Notes: a model not told the origin generated them from the letters alone. A DNA stretch of 64,000 nt from Microbacterium sp. ABRD28 (GCF_003850245.1 NZ_CP031015.1:1-64000), one strand, 5' to 3'. Positions 1-8,639 are shown, counted from the first letter of the stretch. Made by a program: numbers and translations.

Positions 1-322
1 CGAGCCAGAAGCTCTGCGTCTCGCGCATGACCCACGCGCCACCGACGGCGACGAGGGCCATCATCCCCCCGATCGACAGGTCGATCTGCCCGGCGATGAT
101 GAGCCTCGCCATCGCGATGGCGGCGATGAGGGTGCCCGAGATGTTGACCAGGATGGTGGTGATGTTGGCCGCGCTGATGAATGTCGGATTCACGGTGGCG
201 AAGAGCACCACGAGTGCGGCGGCGAGCACGATGAGACCGGCGCGCCCGGTGGCGCCGCCGACGTGAGTCGTGCGGCGCCACCGGACCCGGGGGCTCTTCG
301 CGGCGGAGAGCGCGGAGGTCAT
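1..322 (-). CDS. Ribose-type ABC transporter permease (RbsC family), C-terminus outside window
   Basis: Inner-membrane permease subunit of a monosaccharide ABC importer. About 107 N-terminal residues are visible: a basic cytoplasmic start (RVRWRRTTH), a hydrophobic helix near residues 24-44 (LIVLAAALVVLFATVNPTFI), then NITTILVNISG and the family's typical AGQIDLSIGGMMAL stretch, as in RbsC/AraH permeases. The ATG at 322 overlaps the TGA of the binding-protein gene (ATGA), so the two are translationally coupled and probably serve the same sugar. The rest of the gene and probably the ATPase gene lie beyond the left edge or elsewhere. The sugar cannot be told from this fragment. Confidence 0.88.
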   Translation of the reverse strand, partial: MTSALSAAKSPRVRWRRTTHVGGATGRAGLIVLAAALVVLFATVNPTFISAANITTILVNISGTLIAAIAMARLIIAGQIDLSIGGMMALVAVGGAWVMRETQSFWL

Positions 323-1503
323 TGCGGGTTCGTCTCGTTCCAGTAGTTCTGCCGGGTCTCGTAGCTGATACCGCCGAGGGGCTGCAGGTACGTGTCGAGC
401 CGCTCGTCGAAGGCCGCCGCGGGGTCGGCGACATCGGCGTTGTACTGCTCGATCGCCTCGGGGCTGTCGAGCTGCACGGCGTTGATGATCGTCAGCGACG
501 GGATCGTCTTCCCCTCGAGCCAGTCGGCGCCCCACACACCGGCGGCGTACCCGACGACCGAGAAGTTGAACGCGTACGTGGCCTTGTACGGTCCCCCGGC
601 CGCGATCATCTCCAGCGCCTGCGGCTCCCCGTCCGAGCCGAAGAACGCCATGGCGTTGACGTCGAAGCCTCCCGCCTCGACGGCCGACATCGCACTGAGC
701 ACGACCGGGTCGGGACCGATCACCACGTCGATGTCGGGGTTGGCCTGGAGCACGGTGCTCATCGATGTGAAGCCGGAGTCGGGGTCGCCGGTGTCCCACA
801 GCACGTCGGCGACGACCTCGACGCCGTCCTGTTCGGCGAGCACATCGCGGATCGCGTCGAAGCGCGGCTTGATGTTCGGGAGCGAGTCGAGGTTGAAGAT
901 CACGACGTTGGCCTCGCCGCCGAGGTCGGTGTCGACGTACTCGGTGACCGCGGCTGCGATCTGCTCGCCGATCTGCTCCTGGTTGGCGACCATCGGCATG
1001 GTGGACGGACCGCTCGAGAGGGTGAACACGGCTGCACCGGTGTCCATGATGTCCCGGACGACCGGGCGCTGCGCCGCGACATCGACATCCCAGACGAACA
1101 TCGCACCGACGCCCTGGTTCTGCAGGGAGCGGAGCTGATCGACGTTACGGGCGGGATCGTTGTCGGCCACGGTCTCGGTGAAGGCCAGCCCTGCCTCGTC
1201 GGCGGCCTCTCCCATGGCGCGCGACGTGGCGGCGAACACCTCGACGTTGACCACGTTCATCGCCGCGGCGAGCCCGCCGTCGAGCGGCGGCGCTTCACCG
1301 GTCTCGTCGCTGGGGACGAACGGCTCGGACGGGCGCTCCGAGACGCCGTCGCCCACGCCGCTGTCGGTGGCGCCGTCACCGCCGCCGGCCCCGGGGGCGG
1401 CATCGACGGAGCACCCCGCGGCGAAGAACATCGCGCCGATCAGGAGCGCCGGAACGAGGGTGCGCCGGGCCACACGGCCGTCGGCGTTTCTGCTGCGCAT
1501 CAT
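319..1503 (-). CDS. Sugar ABC transporter substrate-binding lipoprotein (RbsB-like, Peripla_BP_4)
   Basis: Extracytoplasmic receptor of 394 residues that delivers a sugar to the coupled permease. The N-terminus is a lipoprotein signal: basic RVARR, hydrophobic core, lipobox FAAGC with Cys31 as the acylation site, followed by a Gly/Asp/Ser-rich linker to about residue 75. The mature domain shows periplasmic-binding-protein type 1 features: DNDPARNVDQLRSLQNQGV, then VVIFNLDSLPNIKPRFDAI, and VVIGPDPVVLSAMSAVEAGG near the hinge. The start is one of two adjacent ATGs, with GGAGG about 6 bases upstream of the first. It is the first visible gene of its operon and diverges from the hydrolase at 1663. 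Confidence 0.88.
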   Translation of the reverse strand: MMRSRNADGRVARRTLVPALLIGAMFFAAGCSVDAAPGAGGGDGATDSGVGDGVSERPSEPFVPSDETGEAPPLDGGLAAAMNVVNVEVFAATSRAMGEAADEAGLAFTETVADNDPARNVDQLRSLQNQGVGAMFVWDVDVAAQRPVVRDIMDTGAAVFTLSSGPSTMPMVANQEQIGEQIAAAVTEYVDTDLGGEANVVIFNLDSLPNIKPRFDAIRDVLAEQDGVEVVADVLWDTGDPDSGFTSMSTVLQANPDIDVVIGPDPVVLSAMSAVEAGGFDVNAMAFFGSDGEPQALEMIAAGGPYKATYAFNFSVVGYAAGVWGADWLEGKTIPSLTIINAVQLDSPEAIEQYNADVADPAAAFDERLDTYLQPLGGISYETRQNYWNETNPQ

Positions 1504-1662
1504 CGCGCACCTCCATCGGTGAAAGGGATCGTCCGGCGCGGGTGTCGCCGGGCGGTGGTGTCAGCATGACAACCAGCGAGCGCCGGTCGCATCCGCCGCC
1601 CGTCGGGCATCTGTCCCCATTCTCCCGACGGCCTGCACGGCTCCTGCGACCGACGACGCGGC

Positions 1663-2701
1663 ATGCTTGACGATATGACCTCCGACGATGACGTCGCCCC
1701 GCCGCAGGAGTCCGCTGCGCCTGCGCCTGCGCCTGCGCCGACGCCGGCCTGGAGCCGCTACGCCATGGATGAGGAGATCGGGGCCGGCGCGGTCCTGCTC
1801 GCCGACGCGACCCTCAACGACATCGACGCCTTCCGCGAGACGTGGCATCGCATCTCCGTCCCATTCATCCCCGGCGCTGCCCACAGACGTGACGGAATCC
1901 GCCGTCGAGCTCCCCGGCCCGGGCGGCGCGATCTCGGCGTCGGTGTTCGCGCCGGCGGAAGCGAGCGAAGCGCTGCCCGGCATCCTGCTCATCCACAGCG
2001 GGGCGTTCGTCGGCGGGTCCACCGCCTCCGTCCGCGGGCAGGCGATCGACCTCTGCCGCGAGGTGGGGGCGGTGGTGGTCGCGGTCGAGTACCGCCTTGC
2101 TCCCGAACATCCCTATCCGGCTGCGGTCGAGGATTGCGACGCCGCCTGGCAATGGTTGTCGACCCCCGCAGGTGGGGTGAACGTCGACCCTTCGCGCCTG
2201 GCGATCCACGGGACGAGCGCCGGCGGCGCTCTGGCGATCGCGGTCGCGCTGAGAACCCGCGACCGCGGCGGAATCGCCCCGCGCATGCTGTTCCTGAACT
2301 CGCCCGAGTTGGATGACCGCCGTTTCAGCGCCAGCATGGCGAAGTTCGTCGACACGCCGGGGTTCACCGCGCGCGACGCAGAGATCAGCTGGCGCCTCTA
2401 TCTCGGCGACATCACCCCGGGTTCGGACGCCGTTCCTGCAGACGCTGCGCCGGCGCGAGCGGAGAACCTGCGAGGCCTCCCACCCACCTACCTGGCGCTG
2501 ATGGAATTCGACCCGCTCCGCGATGAGGGCCTGGCATTCGCCGGCAAACTGCTCGCCGACGACGTCCCGCTGGAGCTTCACCTCTTCCCCGGCACGTTCC
2601 ACGGGTCATCCGCTCTCGCACACGCGGAGGTGTCGCGTCGGGAGCTGGACGAAGAGGTGGCCGTGCTCCGCCGCGCACTGAGTGGAGGCTCGCGGTCGTG
2701 A
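1663..2701 (+). pseudogene. Alpha/beta hydrolase (HSL/acetyl-esterase family), frameshifted near its N-terminus
   Basis: The coding signal switches frame. From 1663 the first frame reads a plausible N-terminus (MLDDMTSDDD..., then WSRYAMDEEIGAGAVL and RETWHRISVPFIP). From about 1873 a second frame carries the catalytic domain to 2701. Removing one C from the CCCC run at 1869-1872 joins them as PFIP-ALPTDVTESAVEL. The second frame shows HSGAFVGGS (an oxyanion-hole HGGG variant), EYRLAPEHPYPAAVED, the nucleophile elbow GTSAGG, an acid in MEFDPLRDEG and the His in FPGTFHGS, all as in hormone-sensitive-lipase-type esterases. Read in the second frame alone, the N-terminus is an implausible Arg/Ser-rich string. 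It is either a true pseudogene or a one-base sequence error; the downstream half is intact. Confidence 0.75.
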
Positions 2702-2755
2702 CCGGACCACGACCGTGAGCCTGCGGCGGGAGGACAATGGACACGGAGGCGGACG

Positions 2756-3919
2756 ATGAAGGCCCTCTTGATGAAGTTGTCCGCGATGGATTCCGACGCC
2801 GAGGCGGCGCTGCGGGTCATCGCCTACTTCGACGCGCTCACTCTCCGCAGCGCGACACCCGAGATGATCGTGCGCGGTACGGCGGCCCTGGCGGAGACGG
2901 CGGCGGGCCTGCGCACCGAAGACGGAGTCGAGCACCGCTTCGCTCCTGACGGCCGCCGACTGTCGGCGTCATCCGACGGACGCCCCCGTCGTGAGCAGCA
3001 TGCGGGTTCGACGACGGTGTGGCTCGAGCGCGAAGCGGAGCCCGCGGCGATGGACGACCTCATCCTCGAGCGCTTCGCGCTGGCGGTTCGCGCCGTCGGC
3101 TCCGACCGGGGCGAGCGGAACGACACCGTCGATTCCGCCCTGGTCGAGACCGCGCTCTCGCACCGCGAGCCCCTCGAAGAGCGCAGCCTCGCCCTGCGGC
3201 GGCTGGGCTTGTCCTCCTCCGCCCACGCGTGCGTCGTGGCGATCGCTCCGGCCGGTTCCTTCGAGAACGCCGGCGAGGTGGGCTCGGGAATCCTGGGGAT
3301 GCTGCGGCGCAGCCATAGCGCTCGGGGCGCGATGCTCGGGGGCATGTCCGCGGCGATCGTGCCGCTTGCCGCGACCGACCCGCAGACCGTTAGGGAGGAC
3401 TTCATCACCTCACTGCGTTCGGCGCTGTCGGCCGCGCCCGCGCCGGTGCGCGTGGGAGTCGGCGGAGCAGTCGGCGCATTCGACGCGCACCGCAGCTGGG
3501 CACAGGCCCGCCTCGCCCTGCGCTTCAGCTCGCCGAATCGGCTGGATGCCGCGGTGATCGACGCCGATCAGCTCGGAGCGCTCTCGGCCCTTTCGACGGT
3601 GGATGCTGCAGTCTGGCAGCGCGACCCGCGCGTCTGCACGCTGCAGGATTTCTCCACCACCGAGAACGGGCGCATCGACCTGGCTGTGCTCGAGATGTAC
3701 CTCGCTCACGGGTCGCTCCGCCTCGCGGGCTCGGCCCTCCACATGCACCACAGCAGCGTGGCCTCGCGCCTCGCCCGCGTCGAGGAGCGGCTCGGGCTGG
3801 ATCTCACCAATCCCCAGGACGTGTTCGACGCGCGCCTCGGCCTGGTCGCGCTCACCCTGCTCGAGACGGCCGGCGACCAGGCCGAGACGGGTGCGACGGT
3901 CACGACCGACCTCGCCTGA
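2756..3919 (+). CDS. PucR-family transcriptional regulator
   Basis: DNA-binding regulator of 387 residues. The C-terminus (about 300-370) is the PucR-type helix-turn-helix: LAVLEMYLAHGSLRLAGSAL, then HMHHSSVASRLARVEERLGLDL, ending DVFDARLGLVALTLLE. Upstream, about 185-285, is a GGDEF-like fold typical of the family (VRVGVGGAVGAFDAHRSWAQ). The N-terminal 180 residues are a divergent sensing region. The ATG has GGAG 7 bases upstream. It follows the frameshifted hydrolase by 54 bases on the same strand and may regulate it. No ligand can be inferred. Confidence 0.82.
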   Translation: MKALLMKLSAMDSDAEAALRVIAYFDALTLRSATPEMIVRGTAALAETAAGLRTEDGVEHRFAPDGRRLSASSDGRPRREQHAGSTTVWLEREAEPAAMDDLILERFALAVRAVGSDRGERNDTVDSALVETALSHREPLEERSLALRRLGLSSSAHACVVAIAPAGSFENAGEVGSGILGMLRRSHSARGAMLGGMSAAIVPLAATDPQTVREDFITSLRSALSAAPAPVRVGVGGAVGAFDAHRSWAQARLALRFSSPNRLDAAVIDADQLGALSALSTVDAAVWQRDPRVCTLQDFSTTENGRIDLAVLEMYLAHGSLRLAGSALHMHHSSVASRLARVEERLGLDLTNPQDVFDARLGLVALTLLETAGDQAETGATVTTDLA

Positions 3920-4001
3920 CCCCCCGCCGGGGCGCCCACGACCGCCTCCCGGCCATCCCCTCCGCCGTTCTCGCGCTGCGCGAAGCGCCACCGCGTAGGC
4001 C

Positions 4002-4610
4002 TCAGATCTCCTGCAGCAACGTCTGCATCTCGGCGATCTCGGCGGTCTGGCTCTCGACGATCGACTCGGCGAGCGCCCGCATCTCGGCATCCTCGCCGTC
4101 TTCGATCAGGTCTTCCGACATCTCGATCGCACCCTCGTGGTGCACGATCATCTGCTCGAGGAAGAGACGCGCGGCATCCTCTCCCTCCGCCGCTTCGAGA
4201 GCCTGCATGTCGCCCTCGGACATCATCCCCGAGTGCCCCATGCCGTCCATACCCATGTCATCCATGTCGCCCATGCCGATGCCCTCGGCGTCGAGCCACT
4301 CCTCCATCTGCTCGATCTCCGGGCCCTGCGCCGCCTTGATGCGCTCGGCCAGCGACGTGACGCGCTCGTCGATGTCGTCCTTCGCCAGGAGCATGTCGCT
4401 CATCTTCACCGCCTGCTCGTGGTGGGGGATCATCATCATCGCGAACCGTGCATCAGCACTCATCGGCGCAGCTTCCTCCCTCGAAGAATCGTGCCCGCCG
4501 TGTTCTCCCATCTGTTCGCCGGTCGATACCGTGACACATCCGGTCAGTGCGAAAGTCAACGCGACCGCGGCGGCCATACCGGCGACAGATCGCCTGTTCG
4601 ACGTCTTCAT
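4002..4610 (-). CDS. DUF305 lipoprotein, His/Met-rich
   Basis: Secreted lipoprotein of 202 residues with lipobox LTGC (Cys25). The mature part is a DUF305 domain built from two related halves. The first carries MMMIPHHEQAVKMSDMLL (about 57-75), the second FLEQMIVHHEGAIEMSEDL (about 150-168). Between them is a Met/Asp/Gly-rich loop (GMGDMDDMGMDGMGHSGMM). Paired HH motifs and methionines suggest a metal site; DUF305 proteins often sit near copper genes, but no copper ATPase or CsoR gene is in this window. A G/C-rich ATAC-GTAT dyad 25 bases upstream resembles copper-repressor operators. The gene stands alone on its strand. Confidence 0.85.
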   Translation of the reverse strand: MKTSNRRSVAGMAAAVALTFALTGCVTVSTGEQMGEHGGHDSSREEAAPMSADARFAMMMIPHHEQAVKMSDMLLAKDDIDERVTSLAERIKAAQGPEIEQMEEWLDAEGIGMGDMDDMGMDGMGHSGMMSEGDMQALEAAEGEDAARLFLEQMIVHHEGAIEMSEDLIEDGEDAEMRALAESIVESQTAEIAEMQTLLQEI

Positions 4611-4634
4611 GACATCCTCCTCGTTTCCTCCAGG

Positions 4635-4651
4635 ATACCCCTCCCCCGTAT
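4635..4651. promoter_or_regulatory. Candidate CsoR-like operator upstream of the DUF305 gene
   Basis: ATACCCCTCCCCCGTAT has ATAC/GTAT ends around a nine-base G/C-only core, 25 bases upstream of the DUF305 ATG. CsoR-type operators have ATACC and GGTAT-like ends with a G/C-rich middle; here the inner left arm deviates from a perfect dyad. Suggestive only. Confidence 0.3.
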
Positions 4652-4684
4652 AGCGCCGGCGGGGTGCGGAGCATTCCCAAGGCG

Positions 4685-6514
4685 CTAGGGCACCACGATG
4701 CTGAAGTCCGGGTCCCCGCGCTCGAGCACCCCGAGCAGCTGCACGAGCAGCGCCACATCACCGGTGACGCCCAGCCCTGCCCGTCGCGCACCCGCGACAT
4801 CCCCCGCCGCCAACGGCGCGAGCGCCGCGCGCGGCACCGAGACCGTCACCGCGCACTCCCCCCGGCCGTCGCGCACCGCGGTGAAGACGCCGTTGCGGAG
4901 CGTTGCGCGGTACACCTCGCCGTGGTCGGGGAAGACCCACCCGATCGCAAGATCCATCTCCCACGCAGAGGGCCCGTCGACCTGCACGGCGAGCGCGTCG
5001 AGGAACTGCCGCGGCGCGAGCGCCGTAAGCACATCGGCCGAGAGCGACACCGGTGTCCCCCGGCTCCCCACCCGCAGCTCGTCCGCACCCATGAGGTAGG
5101 CGTTGCGCCACGTGCCGTTCTCGCTGCCGAATCCGAGCTGCTCGAGAACCTCGGCGAGAAGGGCACGGGCATCGGGATGACCCGGGTCGGCGAACACGGC
5201 ATGATCGAGCAGCTGCGCGGCCCACCTCAGGTCGCCCTCCGCGGCGGCGCTGCGCGCCCGGTCCACGACCGCGTCGACCCCACCCATCGCGTCGACGTAC
5301 CGCTCGGCCTCGGCCCCGGGCGGATGCCGCCAGAGCCGCGCCGGATTGCCGTCGTACCAGCCCATGTAGCGCTGGTAGATCGCTTTGACGTTGTGGCTCA
5401 CCGAGCCGTAGTACCCGCGCGCATGCCAGGCGCGCTCGAGCACCGGCGGGAGGCGGAACTGCTCGGCGATCTCGATCCCCGTGAGCCCGCGGTTCAGCAG
5501 GCGGAGGGTCTGGTCGTGCAGGTAGGCGTACAGGTCGCGCTGCTCGCCGAGATACTGCAGCGCGCGCTCGCGCCCCCACGTCGGCCAGTGGTGCGAGGCG
5601 AACACCACCTCGAGGTCGTCGCCGAAGAGCGCGATCGCCTCGGTGAGGTACCCGGCCCACGCGCGCGCGTCGCGCACGAGCGCCCCGCGGATGGTCAGCA
5701 CGTTGTGCAGGGTGTGCGTGGCGTTCTCGGCGATGCAGAGCGCCCGGGCGTCGGAGAAGAAGATGTGCATCTCGGCGGGCGCTTCCGAACCCGGCGCGAG
5801 CTGGAACACCATCCGCACCCCGTCGATCGTGCGTTCCTCTCCGGTCCGCGAGAGAAGGTCGGTGGGCGGGATGAGCGTCACCGTACCGGTCGAGGTCGTC
5901 TGCCCGAGCCCCGCACCGACGCTCCCCCGCGGTCCCTTCTCGAGCACCGCGCCGTACATGTACGCCGCGCGGCGCGTCATCGCCGTGCCGGCGGACAGGT
6001 TCTCCGAGATCGCGTGCTCGAGGAACCCGTCGGGTGCGAGCACCGGCACCTCGCCCGCATCGACGGCCGCCTGCGTGGTGACGCCCTTCACCCCGCCGAA
6101 GTGGTCGACGTGGCTGTGGGTGTAGATCACCGCGGCGACCGGCCGGTCACCCCGCACCGAGCGGTACAGCCCGAGGGCGGCCGCGGCGGTCTCGGTCGAG
6201 ATGAGCGGGTCGATGACGATCACCCCGCGCTCGCCCTCGACGAAGGTGATGTTCGACAGGTCGAGCCCGCGCACCTGGAAGATCCCGTCGACGAGCTCGA
6301 AGAGTCCCTGACGGGCGACGAGCTGCGATTGCCGCCAGAGACTCGGATGCACCGTGGCCGGCGCTTCGCCATCGAGAAACGCGTACGCGTCGGCATCCCA
6401 CACCACGGCGCCCGCGGCGCCCCGCACCTCGCCGGGGACGAGCGCCGCAAGGAACCCGCGATCGGCGTCGGCGGCGTCCTGCCCGTCGGCGGGGGTCGCG
6501 TCTGGCTCGATCAC
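4685..6514 (-). CDS. Alkyl/aryl sulfatase, metallo-beta-lactamase fold (SdsA1/BDS1 family)
   Basis: Predicted zinc hydrolase that cleaves primary alkyl sulfates such as dodecyl sulfate to alcohol plus sulfate. The 609 residues carry the binuclear-zinc motif THSHVDHFGG (His133, His135, Asp137, His138), the second ligand region AENATHTLHN (about 263-271) and SHHWPTWG. The C-terminal 120 residues fit the SCP2-like alkyl-sulfatase C-terminal domain (VDGPSAWEMDLAIGWVF). No signal peptide is visible, whereas SdsA1 is secreted, so the enzyme is probably cytoplasmic. The ATG overlaps the stop of the bactofilin-like gene by 4 bases (ATGA), so the two are cotranslated. Confidence 0.88.
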   Translation of the reverse strand: MIEPDATPADGQDAADADRGFLAALVPGEVRGAAGAVVWDADAYAFLDGEAPATVHPSLWRQSQLVARQGLFELVDGIFQVRGLDLSNITFVEGERGVIVIDPLISTETAAAALGLYRSVRGDRPVAAVIYTHSHVDHFGGVKGVTTQAAVDAGEVPVLAPDGFLEHAISENLSAGTAMTRRAAYMYGAVLEKGPRGSVGAGLGQTTSTGTVTLIPPTDLLSRTGEERTIDGVRMVFQLAPGSEAPAEMHIFFSDARALCIAENATHTLHNVLTIRGALVRDARAWAGYLTEAIALFGDDLEVVFASHHWPTWGRERALQYLGEQRDLYAYLHDQTLRLLNRGLTGIEIAEQFRLPPVLERAWHARGYYGSVSHNVKAIYQRYMGWYDGNPARLWRHPPGAEAERYVDAMGGVDAVVDRARSAAAEGDLRWAAQLLDHAVFADPGHPDARALLAEVLEQLGFGSENGTWRNAYLMGADELRVGSRGTPVSLSADVLTALAPRQFLDALAVQVDGPSAWEMDLAIGWVFPDHGEVYRATLRNGVFTAVRDGRGECAVTVSVPRAALAPLAAGDVAGARRAGLGVTGDVALLVQLLGVLERGDPDFSIVVP

Positions 6515-7740
6515 GGCCCGGCCGTCGGATCCGGTGGCCGCGGGGGCGTCGACGTCGTCGTCGGCGCTGCGGCAGGCGGCGCCGTCGTCGCGCCCGGCAC
6601 CGCCACCCCGACGTCATCCGGCGCTTCCGCGGCATCCCGTGCCCGCCGCTCCACGTGCCACGGTCGCTGCCGGTGCACCTCGAGCAGCTGGGCCCCGAGC
6701 CCGAACAGCACCATGGCCAGCCACACCAGGATGTTCAGCCACGGGATCTGCAGGCCGATGATCAGGAGCACCCCGCCGGCGAGCGCCGACACGACCGGCG
6801 GAACCCGGTCGCGGAAGATCAGGCGCCCGAGGTAGTGCGCGCTGTAGATGAAGGTCGCCAGCACCATCAGCGTCCACACCAGCAGCCCAGCGAGCGCGAG
6901 GGGGAAGCCGACCACCGTCACGGCGAGCACGAGCAGTGCCGGCGGCACGGCGATGGCGCCGATGAATCCGACCAGCAGGGCCTTCCACGGTGAGGGGATG
7001 AGGTGATCGGTCACACGGTCGAGCCACCGCGGAATGAGCAGCCCCGCTGCAAGGGTGATGAGGCTCAGCGACACCAGCGCGAAGAGCGCGCCGAGCAGCC
7101 AGCCGACGAACACCGCCCACGGCGAGACCTCCATGCGGGGCGTCTCGGGCGGTTCGATCCGCTCGACCGATCCCGCGACCGCGCCGTCGGCGATCTGCGC
7201 CTCGTCCCCGCTGACGTAGGTGAGATCGCCGCCGATCGATCCGTCGACCCGCAGCCGCTCGGTGCTGAGGTACACGTCTCGACCGACGTCGCCGGAGACG
7301 ATCGTTGCCCCCGTGGCTCCGACGACGTCGGCGTCGATCAGCGCGCCCTCGTCGACGCGCAGCGATTGGGCGAACACCGTGGCGCTTCGCGTCACCTCGC
7401 CGCTGATCGTCACCGCCTGCCCGGCGAGCCGGACGTCGCCGTCGACCGTGCCGGTGATCGTGATGGTCTGCGCGGCAGCGATGATGTCACCGGTGACGTC
7501 GCCGCTGACGGTGACGCTCTGGCCGGCGGCGTAGACGTCACCGTCGACGGTGCCCGAGACATCCACGGCGACGCCGGAGTAGAACTGGGGCCCCTCCCCG
7601 TCGTTCGATGGCGCGACGACGACGGCGGCACCGCCGGTGCCGAGGAGCAGGATGACGGTCGTCACCGTCACCGCGAGGAACGGCCGCGCGACGCGTCGCC
7701 ACGTCGTTCGCGCGCGGGGAACAGTCTGCGTATCGGTCAT
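6511..7740 (-). CDS. Bactofilin-like repeat domain fused to a multi-spanning membrane region
   Basis: 409-residue membrane protein. After a cytoplasmic start and one TM helix (about 18-40, PFLAVTVTTVILLLGTGGAAVVV) comes a region of six or so short repeats (GTVDGDVYAAGQSVTVSGDV, TGDIIAAAQTITITGTV, DGDVRLAGQAVTISGEV, and so on). This is the right-handed beta-helix pattern of polymer-forming bactofilins. The C-terminal half has about five hydrophobic helices from residue 205 on. The ATG at 7740 (MTDTQTVPRAR) was chosen over a longer reading whose first 72 residues are low-complexity Arg/Gly. It is the first gene of a two-gene unit with the sulfatase. Function unknown; an extracytoplasmic beta-helix scaffold is an inference. 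Confidence 0.75.
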   Translation of the reverse strand: MTDTQTVPRARTTWRRVARPFLAVTVTTVILLLGTGGAAVVVAPSNDGEGPQFYSGVAVDVSGTVDGDVYAAGQSVTVSGDVTGDIIAAAQTITITGTVDGDVRLAGQAVTISGEVTRSATVFAQSLRVDEGALIDADVVGATGATIVSGDVGRDVYLSTERLRVDGSIGGDLTYVSGDEAQIADGAVAGSVERIEPPETPRMEVSPWAVFVGWLLGALFALVSLSLITLAAGLLIPRWLDRVTDHLIPSPWKALLVGFIGAIAVPPALLVLAVTVVGFPLALAGLLVWTLMVLATFIYSAHYLGRLIFRDRVPPVVSALAGGVLLIIGLQIPWLNILVWLAMVLFGLGAQLLEVHRQRPWHVERRARDAAEAPDDVGVAVPGATTAPPAAAPTTTSTPPRPPDPTAGP

Positions 7741-7906
7741 ACGCCCACGGTCGTCGCGCTCGCACGCCGCAGGCAGGTCGAACGTCCCGCCGCGCCGCCC
7801 GCGGCCCGCCCGCGCCGCACCCCACGGGGCCGGCGCATCGCTGACATATTCTGCGCGCCCGCGCAACCTCCTCCCCCGTGTCCGACGCCCCACGCAGAAT
7901 GAAGCA

Positions 7907-8167
7907 ATGGCTTCATCTCTGGCCCCCGATCCCACGACCGATGAAGGTCGTTCCACACCCTCTTCCTACGGCGTCCTGTGGTCGCGCGTCGAAGACGGCT
8001 TCTACGTCGCCAACCGCGACGGCGTCTTCCTCGGCTACCTCGACCGCGAGGCCGATGGCACCTATCGCGTCTTCAACGGCCGCTCCCGCAAGGTCGGTGA
8101 GGCACCCGACCGTCGCGCGGCGATGGCCGTGCTCCTCTCCCATCACGACGAGGAGGCGATGGCATGA
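7907..8167 (+). CDS. Small hypothetical protein upstream of the BLUF receptor
   Basis: 86-residue soluble protein with no family that I recognise. A short polar N-terminus (to about residue 20) precedes a compact sequence: YGVLWSRVEDGFYVANRDGV, then FLGYLDREADGTYRVFNGRS, then an Ala-rich helix RRAAMAVLLSHHDEEAMA. This looks like a beta-hairpin/sheet followed by a helix. Its TGA overlaps the BLUF start (ATGA at 8164), so the two proteins should be made in fixed ratio. The longer upstream reading is Arg/Pro-rich and unlikely. It may be the partner or output module of the light sensor; that is inference from coupling alone. Confidence 0.65.
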   Translation: MASSLAPDPTTDEGRSTPSSYGVLWSRVEDGFYVANRDGVFLGYLDREADGTYRVFNGRSRKVGEAPDRRAAMAVLLSHHDEEAMA

Positions 8168-8613
8168 GCCTCACCACCGGCGACGAGCTGGTGTCGGTCG
8201 TCTACGTCAGCAAGGCCCGGGCGGATGTCGGCGACGACACGCTCCGCGACATCCTCACCGAGAGCCGTGAGAACAACGCCCAGTCGGGCGTGACCGGCGT
8301 GCTGCTGTACCGCGACGGCCAGTTCGTGCAGGTGCTCGAGGGCCCGCGCGACTCCGTGCAGAGCCTGGTGGCGACGATCACGGCCGATCCGCGTCACGGC
8401 GACATCCGCATCGTGCTCGACGAGCCGATCGACGAGCGCCAGTTCGGCGACTGGACGATGGAGTTCCGCCCCGTCGCGACACCGCAGACCGCCCTGCCCG
8501 AGGGGTTCCGCGACACGTTCGATGATCTGGATGCCGCGGAGAGCCCCGACCGCGCTGCCCGCGCCGTTCACGACATCGGACGGTGGGTCAAGGCGCGCAC
8601 CCTCCGGGGTTAA
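8164..8613 (+). CDS. BLUF-domain blue-light receptor
   Basis: 149-residue single-domain FAD-binding photoreceptor. All key BLUF residues are present with the same spacing as in AppA: Tyr14 (VVYVS), Asn38 (ENNAQSGVTG), Gln56 (GQFVQVLEG), Trp97 and Met99 (FGDWTMEF), matching AppA Tyr21, Asn45, Gln63, Trp104 and Met106. The C-terminal 45 residues beyond the sheet are a short helical cap (FRDTFDDLDAAESPDRAARA). There is no fused output domain, so it should signal through protein-protein contact. The likely candidate is the 86-residue protein encoded just upstream with a 4-base overlap. A hairpin overlaps the stop codon. Confidence 0.92.
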   Translation: MSLTTGDELVSVVYVSKARADVGDDTLRDILTESRENNAQSGVTGVLLYRDGQFVQVLEGPRDSVQSLVATITADPRHGDIRIVLDEPIDERQFGDWTMEFRPVATPQTALPEGFRDTFDDLDAAESPDRAARAVHDIGRWVKARTLRG

Positions 8614-8620
8614 CCCGGAG
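8602..8620 (+). terminator. Hairpin overlapping the BLUF stop codon
   Basis: Perfect 7-bp stem CTCCGGG/CCCGGAG with loop GTTAA, followed by TTT. The TAA stop lies in the loop. Likely a weak intrinsic terminator or mRNA 3'-end stabiliser for the two-gene BLUF unit. Confidence 0.55.
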
Positions 8621-8639
8621 TTTCACCCCACAATCACCC

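Noticed and set aside
4664..6835. 723-aa + strand ORF opposite the sulfatase gene
   Set aside because: It is the antisense shadow of the alkyl sulfatase and bactofilin-like genes: Arg/His/Val-rich with no domain, while the minus strand shows an intact metal site.
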